Assembly (NCBI GenBank): GCA_030737835.1
Contig: CM060850.1
Coordinates: 22,282,512 to 22,346,511 of the forward strand
Origin: Acorus gramineus
Taxonomy: Eukaryota > Streptophyta > Magnoliopsida > Acorales > Acoraceae
Length of the DNA: 64,000 nucleotides
Reading direction: 5' to 3'
The first letter of the stretch is position 1, and each line of letters opens with the position of its first letter. Shown in pieces: positions 13,338 to 26,137 of this stretch. Position numbers and translations under genes: made by a program. The notes beneath the pieces were generated by a model. It saw nothing but the letters and a program-made list of their open reading frames with translations. It searched no databases and had not been told where the DNA came from.

Positions 13338-16300
13338 CTCCTTGGATGACCACCATACTAAAATAATTGTTTCATTAAAACCTTGCTTGAAAAACCCAGT
13401 GAGAAAAAACCAAAGCGAAAGAAAAAGAGTACCATATACTTTTATCTTAGATTGTTGTATGCGCTTTAACACTGCCTCGTTAAAACCTTTTCAGGAAAAC
13501 CCAATTGGAAAAAACCTAGGCGAAGGAAAAATAATACAGTACGCAAATGTCATCTAAAAATATACTCCCTCTCATAATTATAAGAATAAAAAGATTGGTT
13601 ACAAATATGTTGCGTTCGATGTCGTATACCAATTTCTTAAATGTTGACATCGGCAAAACTTTACCGACAACCTGTAAAATAAAACTCCAAGAGATCGTTG
13701 TATCACCACATGTAGATACATAGCCCGTTTGTGAGGATCTGAAAAATATCTTAAATCTGCACATAATATTCTTTCAACAAGTAACCATGAGTGGAATTCT
13801 TTGAGTAGAATAAACGAACATGTGTTATTCCACGAAGATAACATAAAATGTGTTTTAACATCATGCCAGTGCCTTCAAATTTGTGCAAATTTAAATCTGG
13901 CCCATAAATTAAAAAATGCAATGTTATATCTAGTACATTGTGTCAAATATAATAATTCGCCAATCACTACATTGTGTCAAATATAATAATTCATCAATCA
14001 CAATAAGATATGGTACTTCATGACCAAGAATATTTTAATAATGCTCTTTAGGACGAAGATGATCATTCTTTGGGTCAAATGACATGATAAACATAAGAGA
14101 ATTTAATGGATGACATTTGTCCATATTAAAACGTTTCAGGATTTTTTCGACATATGTTGTTTGATGGACAAGTAACACGTTTGAACTTTGCTCAATCTAC
14201 AAGTCGAGACAATATCTTGTTTTTCCAAGATCTTTCATTTCAAAGTTCTTTTTCAAATATTCAGAAGTCTTTTTGAGCTCTTCAGGAGTTTTAATCTCCT
14301 CTTTCAAAAGAAACCCATTTTCAATTGATTTCAAGTCTTTGTGGGAAACTTTGTGCTACAAGACGAGTTTTGTATCTAATAATCTCGTTTCTCTCATTTG
14401 TGTTTACAAACACTCATTCCCAACTTATGGGCTTAACACCTTCAAGGTTAGGACTATTGGTTCGAATGCTTGATGTATTTTAAGCCAATCCAAATATGTT
14501 TGAATAACATCTTTCCATTGTGGCCAATTATGTTACCACCTACATCCATCTACTAAATGTGGTTTTAAATCATCTTTAATGATTTCAGTAGCTACTGTAA
14601 ATGAAAATATATCATCGATGATCACTTGTTTGCGATCCCACAATATCTTTATATATATGTAAATTTATGAAAATTTTATCATTTCCACGTGTCTCTTCAG
14701 GGACTTAAATCTCTCCAGGGACTTTACTTCTGCAGAAGTTTTTTCTTTTTCGCTTGATTTAATTTTTTGGAATGGTTATTTTTAATATTAATTATATGAT
14801 TGATACTTCTATAGAAGTTATTAATGAGGATCTTTCAAATGTTTCATTCTTCCTCTAGAGAATTATTTTTCATTATTTTTTCCTTTAGAGAAATGAATCT
14901 TTTAAATCTATAGGTCTTCCACGGTTCAGGCATGCCTTCCTTGATTCATTAGCTGGCATACTTATAGTTTTTTCAATTGGAAAATCAATCCAAGCTGGAG
15001 TTTTTATAGCTGGAATATATTACTTTGTCACTTTTGTTGCACTAGTAAATGTATCTAGCAACGGATGTGCATTTCTCTTATTATGGATGGTCTTTTGCAC
15101 TTTAATATCACATTGAGATGTGTAAGTGTTAAAATGAGATAAAGATGGAGTTTTCCACAAAATTTTCCATCGTTCTTCTGGTGACGGATTTCCTCTGCTA
15201 ACGGTGGGAGTACTATTTCATTAGAATGACAATCCACAAATCATGTGATAAAAACTATCATCAAGCAAAAGAATCTTCTGGTTCGTTAGTATATGCCCAA
15301 ATGAATAGTTCAACACATCATCGTATACCATGGGTATTCGAGATGGTCATGCCAAACCATAAAGATTATAGAACTTCTGGTTCATATGAAAAATTATGCA
15401 AATTTATTGTAACCCCCTAGGAGAGAGCATAAAGCTTTTCTAATGTATGCTTCTGGCATAAAACATTATTAATGCATAGATACTCCATAATCTTAAAATG
15501 GCATATGTTAAGATATGTATCTTTAAAATTATGTGAATTTCTTCTTGATCTACATGAATACAATGCATCATTGATACAAAATTTTTATATCTCTTGATAA
15601 CATGATATTTGCCCTTCTGGAGTCATCAATCAAATTTGTAATATCAAAAATAATATTATCATTTGCATTAACTAATGTTAAACTCAAAAAATAAGATAAA
15701 GTGCATTTCATATAATAAAGAAAAATAAAGAAATAAATTCAAAATCGACAAGGTTTGATTGTATATCAGGTACGTAATCATGTTCTTAAATATCACATAG
15801 ATGACAATCATTTTCCTTTGTATTTTAGGGGTTGTTTTGCAAAACGTTTCCTTGCTTTCATTCAATAGCATTCCACTTCTGGTAGTTTCAAATAACTTGT
15901 CATATCTACAATTGTTGTGGTTATATAAACCATGAAATAACCCTTGACCATGTCCATTGCTCAAAATAAAATAAAATGCATTTGCTTCAGGCAGCGATGC
16001 TGAGTCAATAGATCGGGTTTCATGATTTTTTTATATTTATATTATTATTAAATCTCATTGTTCAGCAATGAAAAGACATGAAATTTGATAATAATATTTT
16101 TGCTTTCAATATTGCTATTACTAGAGCATATTTGAGGCATAGTGGTCGGTAGACCTTTCACAATGAGGTGTTTATACATGTTCCAGCTAGAATACATGGA
16201 TATTTTTTTTTTCATTTGGTCCTTCAAGGACCCCAAAAAAAATATATCATGTAACTTTTGTTTGGTCCTATAGGGACACGAACAACCATGATTTGTGTAT

Positions 16301-16496
16301 ATATATCCTTTAGGGATAAAAATTATATGGTCCTCAGGAACATATTGTAATCATATATTTCACATGATCCTCCAATGATCCATGTAATAATTTTTGTAGT
16401 CCTTTAGGGATAAAATAAAATAAAAGGTTTTTTATTTTTAAGTCCCCATAAATCATAGGATTTAGTGATTGATCCCTCACTTCTTCATATTTTGGT
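12864..16496 (-). mobile_element. Degenerate Copia retrotransposon remnant, one LTR left
   Basis: This is the same family as the element at 26138-32100 and in the same orientation. The LTR (12864-13337) is followed by remnants of the RNase H region (about 13590-14000), RT (14040-14560), the RT-integrase linker (14560-15240), the protease/integrase region (15240-15960) and the leader with 'gtcctttagggata' repeats (15970-16440). Stops, frameshifts and deletions are everywhere; the whole is about 3.6 kb against 6 kb for its relative. No second LTR is found: the remnant ends at a foldback element and the Gypsy nest. Confidence 0.8.
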
Positions 16497-16628
16497 TTTA
16501 GTCCCCAGATTTAAATGATATGTTCTTTTTTAGTCCCTCTCATGGACTAAAAAGAAAACTAAATAATTTAGGGATAGGTCTCTTCTAGGGACTAAAAAGA
16601 AACATATCATTTAAATTTGGGGACTAAA
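16497..16628. mobile_element. Foldback MITE of about 130 bp
   Basis: The two ends form a hairpin. The left arm, tttagtccccagatttaaat, is the near-perfect reverse complement of the right arm ending atttaaatttggggactaaa; the arms are about 41 bp with few mismatches. Related 'agtcccc' words precede it, so the true left edge may lie a little further out (about 16435). It abuts the LTR start at 16629. The superfamily is undetermined. Confidence 0.6.
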
Positions 16629-17166
16629 TGTCACGCCCCAGGGCCGGCCGACCCCGGGACGCGGCAAGTGCATACATGATATCAGTAAACAGGAGTTCAA
16701 TAACATACTCACACAACAACTAATAATGACAACACAGATAAAAGCAGGGCTGACATGATATATACACCAAATGCGGATAACTAAAGACTGAATCTGTAAT
16801 CCAAAAACATATTACAGACCCGATACATAATCAACTGTCCTGTGAGAGCCAATATATTTAAAGACATCCAAATACAACACAAACGCGTGCCCAAACACGG
16901 AATATAATACATACAAGCAAAAGGGATGCTGATGGTCTCTGATACTCGCGGGACGTCGCGCTACTCCGCTACTGATGAAGTCCCTCGGGGAGCTCCTCCT
17001 CCAGATCCGACTCAGATGACACTGGAGAAAAATATTATGCGAGGGGTGAGCCACACGCTCAGTGAACAGCACAACCCATGCATCATAATTTATATTAACC
17101 ACAACCAGATGTTAATAATCCACCATCTCATCATTAAAAGCCACAGAATGGCAACAACTAAACAAT

Positions 17167-17415
17167 CCCGTGGGTTGCTATCGCCAACCCATACACCCTC
17201 ACCCTCACCCCTCAATAGGTGACATAGGATATTGGGACTAACTACTCAAATCCAGCGGGTCGCTATCGCCAACCCGCTACACCCTCACCCTCACCCCTCA
17301 ATAGGTGACAAAGGATATTGGGACTTACAATCCAGTGGGTCGCTACATCGCCGGCCCACCGCATCCCTCACCCTCACCCCTCAATATGGTGACATAGGAT
17401 ATTGGGACTGACTAG
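17167..17415. repeat. About 82-bp tandem repeat, three copies, in the Gypsy LTR
   Basis: Each unit reads roughly 'gtgggtcgctatcgccaacc', then 'caccctcaccctcacccctc', 'aataggtgacataggatatt', 'gggact'. Units begin near 17172, 17256 and 17336. Two copies of the same unit are in the nested LTR at 21479-21680, so copy number varies between members of the family. Confidence 0.75.
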
Positions 17416-18904
17416 GCTGATGGTCGCCCTTGGTCCACCGATAGTCTCTCCCCACTCCGTAGGCCGTTTGGCCACCCCCACATTCAGCACAGTCCGTCCC
17501 AAATCAGGAGGTGCCTACTGATGGGAGCCCCTGCACGGGACAGCCTTTCCAACGCCGGGGTAGTCTCTACACGGATCCAACGAAGGGAACAGAATAGCCT
17601 ATCCATCGCATATGATCCACTCGGATCCGCAGACAACACACCCTAACAACTCTAATGTCCTGAATTCCTCAGAATTCCACCAGGGCGCATAACCAAGATG
17701 CGGGGAACATGCATAATAATAATAAAGAGGTTGGAATATTAACGGGGAAAGAAATCCTTGGGAGGGCAGCGTGAGGTCCCGATATAGGACATCCCGACAA
17801 CCAAACAAGGAACACGGAGTACCCTAGCCCGGGTCTCACCGCTGTCCTCGCGAGGCCCCTCCCCTATAATATTCACTAAGACAGGCTAATAATCTCATGC
17901 TCGCATTTTATTTAAATAAATTAAACTAAATAGGAACATGCATCGGTCGGGGCTTTCCTAGCATGGAAACATGATAACAGGGTGCATGGTTCTTATACGG
18001 GTCCTAAGGGTATAAGTCCCTAGCATACAAAGTCTAGGGTGGCATGCATACTACACATTATCATGCTTACATAGTTTTCATATTAAACATGTTAATATTT
18101 ACTATGGTGCCCCAGGGGAAGACGGTACATGCCCAAGTGCATATAACGCTTCCCTACTGGGTTGGATTGTCCCACTCACCGGAGATCGGGTCGTCGCGCG
18201 ACCGTCCGTCAAGATCTGCAAGACAGGGTATCGACTTGGTGAGTAAAAACCACAAACACATCAAAATACACCAAAAATATACACAACACTCGGGCAAACG
18301 TACATACGGCCCGTACGCACGCTAGCCCGAGCACCCCGACTCACTCCCGCACCCCCGGCAACCACCCGCACGGCCACCCGCCCCCGGATGCGCCGCCGCG
18401 CCTCAGCCTGCGCACCCAGGCGCACCGCCGGGCCCCTGCCCGCACGCCTGGTGTCACGCCCCAGGGCGGCCGTCCCCGGGACGCGGCAAGTGTATATATG
18501 ATATCAGTAAATAGGAGTTCAATAACATACTCACACAACAGCTAAAATGACAACACAAATAAAAGCAGGGCTGACATAATATATACACCAAATGCGGAAG
18601 CTAAAAAGACTGAATCTGTAATCAAAACATACTACAGACTCGATACATAATCATATGTCCTGTGAGAACCAACATGTCCATATACACACAAATACAATCC
18701 ATACATAATCCAACTAGGTGCCCAAGCACAGAAATATATACATACAACAAAGAGAAGGATGCTGATGGCCTCAAAACTCGAGGGACGTGGCGCTACTCCG
18801 CTACTGGCGTAGTCGCTCGGGAAGCTCCTCCTTCAAGTCCTCCTCCGTGATCACTGAAAAGATTTTATGCGAGGGGTGAGCCACACGCTCAGTGACTAGC
18901 ACAA

Positions 18905-18982
18905 TGTAACGCCCCCGAATCCACGACTCCGTTTTGAAGCGTGAAATCCGGGTGCGTTAACTAAATTCCTCGAATCTCAGAG

Positions 18983-19037
<55 letters not shown>

Positions 19038-21404
19038 TCCAGAGAACATAAGAATATATCACCATAATTATACATATATTGTCAAGGCCAAAATCCAACA
19101 CAAATTCAATATACATCGGAAACAACTTAATTTATATATATATTTACACTATCATACATATGGGTCCTCTACATGCCAAATAAATGACCAACACCTTCTA
19201 CACAAGTCTAGTGCTCCGGAAATAAAATACGAGCTTCAAACTCCAACGCCTTAACGAGATCGACAACCACCAACAGCTAATCTGAAAGGTTGGGAAGAGA
19301 GAGGGATGAGCTACCACACGCTCAGTGAATGGACACAAGTGTCCCAATAATATATTATACTTCAAAATAATCAGTTAAAAGTGTCTATGGAACAATTGTT
19401 GTAATATAAAGCAAAGCTTATAATAAAGAAGCCATTTAAAACACTCAAGGATATAATAACATTTCTCTTTCGAATAAAATGTGATGTCATAAAAATCTTC
19501 TCATGATTTCAAACTACATGATGTATATGAATGCAACGGACACGCATGTCCGCTTTCCACGACACCTAGCCGCAGAGATTTCACTTTGGAAATCGGGCCA
19601 CGTAGACATAGCCACCTAGACTTGGGTCAAATTTAGACCGCAGCCACCTAGACTGAGCCATTTAGACGATTTGATGCATGCACAATCAAAACTACTTCTT
19701 TCAAGTATACAGCATGCGACGATTTTCATAAATCCCATAATTTCCAATGCACACAATATATCCAAAATATCAACCTATATGATAACAACATGCTCATATG
19801 TTTCATACAAGATAGATTTCATAATCATAAAATAATATGATGCTTTTCAAATAATATAGAGACATCCACTCACCTCCAGTCCACGCAATACAAACCGATG
19901 CACGTGCATGAACGCTATACACTCGCACGTGGATAACCTAGCATAACAATTATGCAATCAATAAATAAGAAATCATTCAATCATGACAAACAACTGACAA
20001 CAGCGCTCGGCCCAATAATCCCAAGAGCCCGTACCAAATAGACCTACAATCCGCAACTCACCTTAAAGGCCTAACAAAAATCCCAACTCTGAATAAAAAT
20101 TAAAATGTTCATATCTCACAATGATCCGATAATCAATATCCATTTATTTCATAAGGCTCACATAATCGATCAATCATCGAATAAAATATTTAGACAAATA
20201 AGCCAATACAACTCCAATGATCCATTACGGCTCCACTATAACTCCAATGATCCAAATAACTCAATCCAATCAATTTACATCCAAATAACAATAATATTCA
20301 ATTAATATTCATTGATCCCACTAAATCAAATTAATTGATTTAAAAATCCAATTTGAATCACCAAGATCAATAAAATCATCAAAACCCACAAATCAAATTA
20401 TACTCATTAAACATCCATTTTTTATCCTTTTAAATCTCTAAAATTCATCAAACTTCGTCATGAAGCTAAATATTTGAATTCTAAGAAACTGCACAGAAAT
20501 ATTTGAAAAATCATAACTTTCTAACCGTAACTCCAAATCATCCGATTCAAGATTCGTTGGAAAGATCCTTTCGAAACCTATTTCTGTTTGTGAAATACAA
20601 TTTTCCCAGAAACGACTCTATCATAGTCAAAAACACGATTTAATGATCAGGTATACAATCAACCCGAAAATAACCCTTAAATTCCAAAACCAATAAATAT
20701 AGTTTGATCTTAAGAAATCCTTCAAGATCCATTGAAATTTAGTAAAATCATCATCTATTTAAAATCAATCAAACCCTAACTCTAATCCATCAACATTCTT
20801 TCCCAAATAATAGATTGACACAATCATCTCCTAACCAAACTAAATTGAAACACTAAACAATAAAAATAATAGAAAGATTTATCACCTTGTAGTGCTCGAT
20901 CGGTAGAGCTAGGTTATCACCACCCTTCATGCCTCATGAGAATTCTGATGCAAACCCTAACCCAAAACGTGTTATATAAAAGGGGTTTTGACCAAATTAC
21001 AAAACGACCCCTCAAGTATTACGGGTTTACAACTAGGTCCTTATCCGATTTACAGACAGATCCCTATCCGATTTACAAACAGATTCCTGAAGCGTATTAA
21101 AAGATATTCTGGATTCGCGACTAGATCCCTGGGCCCAATAACTTAACACAAAATCCTAAAAACCTAATTTCCTGAACTCCGAATCTCACCAAATTTCAAC
21201 CAAAATATCTTGAGACTATAAAAATCTCCAGAAAAATATAAAATAAATATTTCAACATCAATTTATAATTTTTATAATTATAAATCAAATTAGACTCATT
21301 TGGGCCTACCGCCAAATCTAAAATTGAAATAATTAAATATCAATTAAAATTTCCATTATATATTTAAAATAAATATATAAGGCTAAAAATACAGAGACGT
21401 TACA
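18905..21404. mobile_element. 2.5-kb solo LTR of a second, related family
   Basis: It starts TGTAACGCCCCCGAATCC and ends GAGACGTTACA, a 7-bp terminal inversion (TGTAACG/CGTTACA). The 5-bp target duplication CACAA lies at 18900-18904 and 21405-21409; the sequence on both sides reads on as the host LTR does at 17070. It is AT-rich and non-coding, and contains a (TA)n run at 18983-19034. It shares the block 'cacacgctcagtgaa' with the host LTR although most other sequence differs. Confidence 0.88.
18983..19034. repeat. (TA)n microsatellite
   Basis: An uninterrupted run of alternating T and A, about 26 units, inside the solo LTR. Confidence 0.9.
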
Positions 21405-21478
21405 CACAACCCATGCATACAGTTTATATTGATCACAATTTATAGCAAAGAGCCCCAAGGTGGCATAATCAATCACAA

Positions 21479-21680
21479 GTCCGGTGGTTCGCTACATCGC
21501 CGAACCACCACACCCTCACCCTCACCCTCACCCTCACCCCTCAATAGGTGACAAAGGGTATTGGGACTTAATGGGCTGATAATCATCCATACACAATCCT
21601 GTGGGTCGTCGCATCGCCGGCCCACCATACCCTCACCCTCACCCCTCAATAGGTGACATAGGCTCTTGGGACTAACTAGG
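21479..21680. repeat. Two-copy form of the 82-bp LTR tandem repeat
   Basis: Units begin near 21483 and 21600. The first contains an enlarged (caccct)n run at about 21510-21540. It corresponds to the three-copy array at 17167-17415. Confidence 0.7.
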
Positions 21681-22559
21681 CTGTTGGTCACCCTTGGTCC
21701 ACCGATAGTCTCTCCCCACTCCGTAGGTCGTTTGGCCACTCTCACATTCAGCATAGTCCTTCTACCAGATCAGGAGACGCCTACTAATGGTAGCCCTTGC
21801 ACGGGACGACCTTTCTAACGCTGAGGTAGTCTCTACACGGATCCAACGAAGGGAACAGAACAGCCTATCCATCGCATATGATCCACTCGGATCCGCTGAC
21901 AGCACATCTCTACAACTCTAATGTCTTGAATTCTTTCAAAATTCCTCCAGCGCGCATAACCAAGATGCGGGGAAATAAATAAGACAAAAATGAGGAAAAG
22001 AGACCTTGGGAGGGTAACCTGAGGTCCCGATGTAGGACATCCCGCCAACCAAACAAGGAACACGGAGTACCCTAACCCGGGTCTCAATGTTAACCTCGCA
22101 AGGCCCCCTTATATTCCCCAAAGCATGCTAACAATATTACAAGTTTGCATTTAAGTAAATAAATCAAACTAATAGGACGCATGCATAGGTCAGGGCTTTC
22201 CTAGCATGATAACGAGGTGACAGGATGCACGGCTCATGCACATATCCTAAGGGTGCAAGTCCCTAACATACAAGTCTAGGGTGGCATGCATTCTACACAC
22301 ACATCATGCTTACATGTATTACAATACAACAGTTAATACTAACTATGTGCCCCAGGGGAGGACGGTACACGCCCAAGTGCATGTAGCGCCTCCCAAACTG
22401 GGTTGGGTTGTCCCACTCACCGGAAGTCGGGTCGACGCGCGACCGTCCGTCGAGATCTGCAAGACAGGGTATCAACTGGTGAGTAAAAATCCACAAAATA
22501 CTCAAATACACAAATAAATACCCAAAATCCCACAAACAAACACCCAACACTCGGGCAAA

Positions 22560-23265
22560 CGTGCATACGACCCGCACGCACGCTAGCCCGAGCACCCCGG
22601 CAACCACCCGCACGGCCACCCGACCGCCCGGGTGCACCGCCGCGCCTCAGCCCACGCACCCAGCGCACCGTCGGGCCCCTGCCCGCCACCTAGACACGCC
22701 GCCGAGCCTCCCGGGTGCACCGCGCGCCCTCTGCGCCCCAGCGCAGCCGCCCGCGCACACCCCGCACGCCTTGCGTTGGCCCGCGAGCACCCCGCACGCC
22801 CCGCGCACAGCGCCTCGCCCCGAGCGCACCCCGCGCGCACCTCCCCTGCCTCGCCTCGCCCGCACTCCGCGCGCACCTCCTCTGCCTCGCCCCGCGCGCA
22901 TTCCGCTCGCACAGCTCTCCGCACCAGCCGCTCGACCAGCTCCTCGCACCAGCCGCTCGGCCTACACCTCGCACCAGTCGCTCGACCAGCACCTCGCACC
23001 AGCCGCTCGACCAGCACCTCGCACCAGCCGCGCACAGCGCCCAGCACGCGCGCCCTGCTGGCCTCCAGCTCCCCCCGAGCGCACGCGCGCGCGCGCCCAG
23101 CCTGCTGCGCTGCTTGCTGTCTGTGCTGCTGCCTGTGCTGCCTGCTGCCCGAGACCACCCATCCACCTGCCCGAGCACCTCCACCACCCATCCAACGGCC
23201 TCCGACGGCCTCCGACCGCCCCCAACCACCTCCGACAGCCTCCCACAGCCGCCGACCACCACCCA
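22560..23265. other. GC-rich low-complexity core of the nested Gypsy LTR
   Basis: About 700 bp composed largely of 'ccccgcacgccccgcgc' and 'ctcgaccagcacctcgcacc' variants. Open frames up to 260 codons exist on both strands only because stop codons are rare at this composition; they are Arg, Ala and Pro rich and have no domain. The homologous core of the surrounding LTR is at 23921-24475. Confidence 0.8.
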
Positions 23266-23920
23266 AACACAAAACCCCCTTCCTAACATACATCTAAGCC
23301 AAAAAGAAGAGGAAAAAGAGCTTACCAAGGGGAGGAAGAGATGTCCGGTTGCTCTCCGCGCACCGAAACGCTCCCCCAACGGTCTCTACCACCAAGACCT
23401 ACTCCCACCTCCGATTTGGCTCGGATCTGAGGAGAAGAGAGGGCGGATGGAAGGGCTAGGTTGGCCGGAATCGGGATTTGAAAGCACCGGGGTGTAGATC
23501 GGGACCCGATCTACACTTTCTATGCTTTAGGTTTTTGGGTTTGAGGGCTCTAAGGGGCTCAAATGGAAGAAAAGGAGAGAGGGGAGAGAGAAAAAGCTTT
23601 TGGAAGGGATGATGAATAGTGCCAATCAAATATTAGATTTCATTTATATAGACAATCACTTAAAAACCCGGATACGCCCCGGAACTGTGAAATTTCAGAA
23701 ACGTTACCGGAATTCGATGAAATTTTCATGAGTGGCTTAGAATGGCACCAGGACACATAATATGTAGTTAGATTTTCAATCGGAGTCCTCTAGCTCAGGA
23801 CGATAGCTAACAGTCCAAAATTTTAGCGGTTCCGATCGAAAAAATGAAAAAACTCAAAAACTGCCAAAATGCTCCAATGGTTACCAGCAAGCCAAAAAGT
23901 GACACATATATAACACCTGG

Positions 23921-25269
23921 ACCCGCAGCCGAGCCACCCGGGTGCACCGCGCGCCCACTGCGCCCCGCCGCAGCAGCCCGCGCGCACCCCGCACGCCCCG
24001 CGCTGACCCGTGAGCATACCGCACGCCCCGCGCGCCCATCGCCTCTCCCCGCGCGCACCCCGCGCGCACCACCCGCTCGAACCCACTGCTCTCCTCACCG
24101 CGCGCACGCATGCGCCTCTGCCCAACGCCCCGCGCGCGCTCCTGCACCCAGCGCCCAGCGCTCAACGCCCAGCACTGGGACCCTCACCCAGCGCCCACAC
24201 GCACGCCCGGCAACACGTGCCCAGCGCGCCTGCCAGCCTGCCCGGACTGCCTGCCTGCGTGCATCGCCGAGTGGCCCGGCCACCTGGTGCGCCTGCCTGC
24301 TGCGCCCGCTGCCAACTCACCCAGGACAGCCGCCCACCCTGCCCGGACTGCCTAACCCCCTAGCCCGACCACCCAACTCCCACCCTCGGCCACCAATGGC
24401 CTCCGACCACCACCCACAGCCCTCCAACGGCCACCCACAACCACCGACCGCCTCCCAACCCCAAAACCATCCTCCTAACATACATCTAAGCAAGAAAAGA
24501 GAGGAAAAAGGGCTTACCAAGGGAAAGAAGGGAAGTTCGGTTGCTCTCCGCGCACCGAAACACTCCCCCAAAGGCCTCCAACACCTAGATCTTCCTTGGC
24601 CCTCGAAATGGCCCAAAACAGGGGAGAAAAGAGAGGGGGAGAAGGGGCAAAACTCCTCGGAATTCAAATCCGAGAACACCGTGGTGTAGATCGGGACCGG
24701 ATCTAACCTTTCTATGTTATGGGTTTTAAGTTCTAAGCCCTCTAGGTGGCTCAAAACTTAGAAAAAGAGAGAGGGGGAGAGAGAAATCAAAAGGAAGAAG
24801 ATGATGAATAGTGCATGAACTTTTTAGATCCCACTTAAATACTCCTCACTTAGATTAGGGTTAAGAGGGATTAATTAGGGCTTAAGGCATGATTAATTAG
24901 GTTTAAGTGGGTTTTGACTTGGGTCAACTCAACAACAAATAAAAACAAAAGGGGTTGACCAAGTCCATGGGCCCACTTTGACCAAGTTCACTCTCCCAAT
25001 GACTTCTCGCTCGGTCAAAACCCAGATACGCCCCAGAACTGTGAAATTCTGAAACGTTACCGGAATTCGACGAAATTTTCTAGAGAGGCTTGGAATGGCA
25101 CCAGGACACATAATATGCAGTTAGATTTTCAATCGGAGCCCTCTATCTCAGGGCGATAGCTAACAGCCCGAAATTTTAGCGGTTCCGATCGAAAAACGAA
25201 AAAAAAAATGAAAAACTGCCAGAATGTCCCAACGGTTACCAGAAGGTTAAAAGTGACACATATATAACA
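23921..25269 (-). repeat. Distal part of the outer Gypsy LTR
   Basis: This continues the LTR begun at 16629-18451. It holds the GC-rich core (to about 24475), then a region that aligns with 23270-23915: 'acatacatctaagc', 'gcttaccaaggg', 'gttgctctccgcgcaccgaa', 'gtagatcggga', 'gatacgcccc', and the end 'gtgacacatatataaca'. The aligned pair differs at many positions and by an extra stretch at about 24840-25000, so the two LTRs are not recent sisters. Confidence 0.82.
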
Positions 25270-25716
25270 TTCTTCCCCCCTTAGGAAATTTTGTCCTCAA
25301 AATTATACAAAAATATCTAGGAAGGGAAGAGATGCGGATACGCATCACGCAAGGCGTCCTCGAGCTCTCAAGGGGCCTCGGCACCGGAATGGTGCTGCCA
25401 TCGCACCTTGACCAACTGGACGGTCTTGGTGCGGAGCTCTTTCTCGCGGCGGTCCATGACCTCAATCGGCTGCTCCACGAATAACAAGCCCGGCTCGAAG
25501 ACGAGCGGCTCGAACGGGATGACGTGAGCAGGATCATGGACGCAACACAAACCCAACCGCGATGCCTCAGAGCAACCTGCGAACCCACCCCTCCCAGACG
25601 GAAAGGTAAGAACTGGCGCTGAGGTGAGCCTTCGCTTAAACTCCGGGAAGCTCTCCTCGTAAGAAGGGGACCGTTCGAACTGGACATCCTTCCAAGCGAG
25701 GCGGTTAGGGGCACAG
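25270..25716 (-). pseudogene. Deleted Ty3/Gypsy pol: RNase H start fused to integrase C-terminus
   Basis: On the minus strand a frame from about 25714 reads an RT/RNase H junction (SFPEFKRRLTSAPVLTFPSG, then EASRLGL). At about 25556 it passes in frame into VHDPAHVIPFEPL, VEQPIEVMDRREKELRTK and LVKVRWQHH, the chromodomain-like tail of Gypsy polyproteins, which ends near 25325. More than a kilobase of RNase H and integrase is therefore missing, and the join falls at a shared Cys-Val dipeptide. A polypurine tract follows at 25270-25281. The right end (about 25716) is an abrupt stop of similarity. Confidence 0.8.
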
Positions 25717-26132
25717 CTGTCTTCGAGAAAATAATTAAATTTTACTATAAAAATGAATTAATTTATATAAAACATAAAAGATGGCCACAATAAAAAGTGA
25801 TATAAAAAAAAATTTAACTCATGAGTCACAACTCATGTAAGCACACAATCCTCTATTAGATTTGAACCCAAAGAGCCTAAGTAAAGATAAAACACATTAT
25901 AATCTAAAAAAAGGAAATATTACCCCCGTCATGCAACATAAGGCCAAAAATCACATGGAGTCAATTGATCTATATATTATACATTAAAATACCACATTAA
26001 TGATTGTTGTTGAAGAATGATAAAATCCACCATAGTTGATGAAGGAGTAAAAAACCCTAACTCTTGATTCATAAAAAAAAATGTAAGGGAAGTAGAAAGA
26101 CACATGTACAATTTGGAAAGAACAAGAAATCA
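25717..26132. other. AT-rich spacer, nothing recognised
   Basis: This is the gap between the truncated Gypsy fragment and the Copia element. There is no open frame with a domain, no repeat structure, and no RNA gene. Confidence 0.5.
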
Positions 26133-26137
26133 ATTAT

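Larger units (their letters stand above)
18452..23915 (-). mobile_element. Solo Gypsy LTR nested in an LTR of its own family
   Basis: It starts TGTCACGCCCC, ends ATATATAACA, and is flanked by the 5-bp target duplication CCTGG (18447-18451 and 23916-23920). Without its own 2505-bp insert it is 2957 bp. No internal domain remains, so it is a solo LTR, presumably left by LTR-LTR recombination. It differs from the surrounding LTR by substitutions and by a different length of the GC-rich core (22560-23265). Confidence 0.9.
16629..25269 (-). mobile_element. Ty3/Gypsy 3' LTR (about 3.17 kb) split by a nested solo LTR
   Basis: The LTR runs from TGTCACGCCCCAGGGC at 16629 to 18451 and resumes at 23921, ending at CACATATATAACA (25269). 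The two parts join cleanly once the insert at 18452-23915 and one copy of its CCTGG target duplication are removed. Right of the LTR comes a polypurine tract read on the minus strand (AAGGGGGGAAGAA) and then Gypsy pol sequence, so this is the 3' LTR of a minus-strand element. The 5' LTR is missing. Conserved blocks include 'gcgaggggtgagccacacgc' near 17039 and a very GC-rich core. Confidence 0.85.

Noticed and set aside
17160..17420. Regularly spaced repeats resembling a CRISPR array
   Set aside because: The units are directly adjacent variants of one 82-bp sequence with no unique spacers, they lie in a plant LTR, and they recur in the nested LTR.
22561..24689. Open frames of 200-281 codons in the Gypsy LTR cores
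   Set aside because: They lie inside LTR sequence of very high GC content where stops are rare. Overlapping frames on both strands are equally open and low in complexity.
18452..25269. Tandem array of three broken Gypsy LTRs made by unequal recombination
   Set aside because: The first reading of the region. The CCTGG duplication and the exact continuation of the outer LTR show that it is a nested insertion instead.
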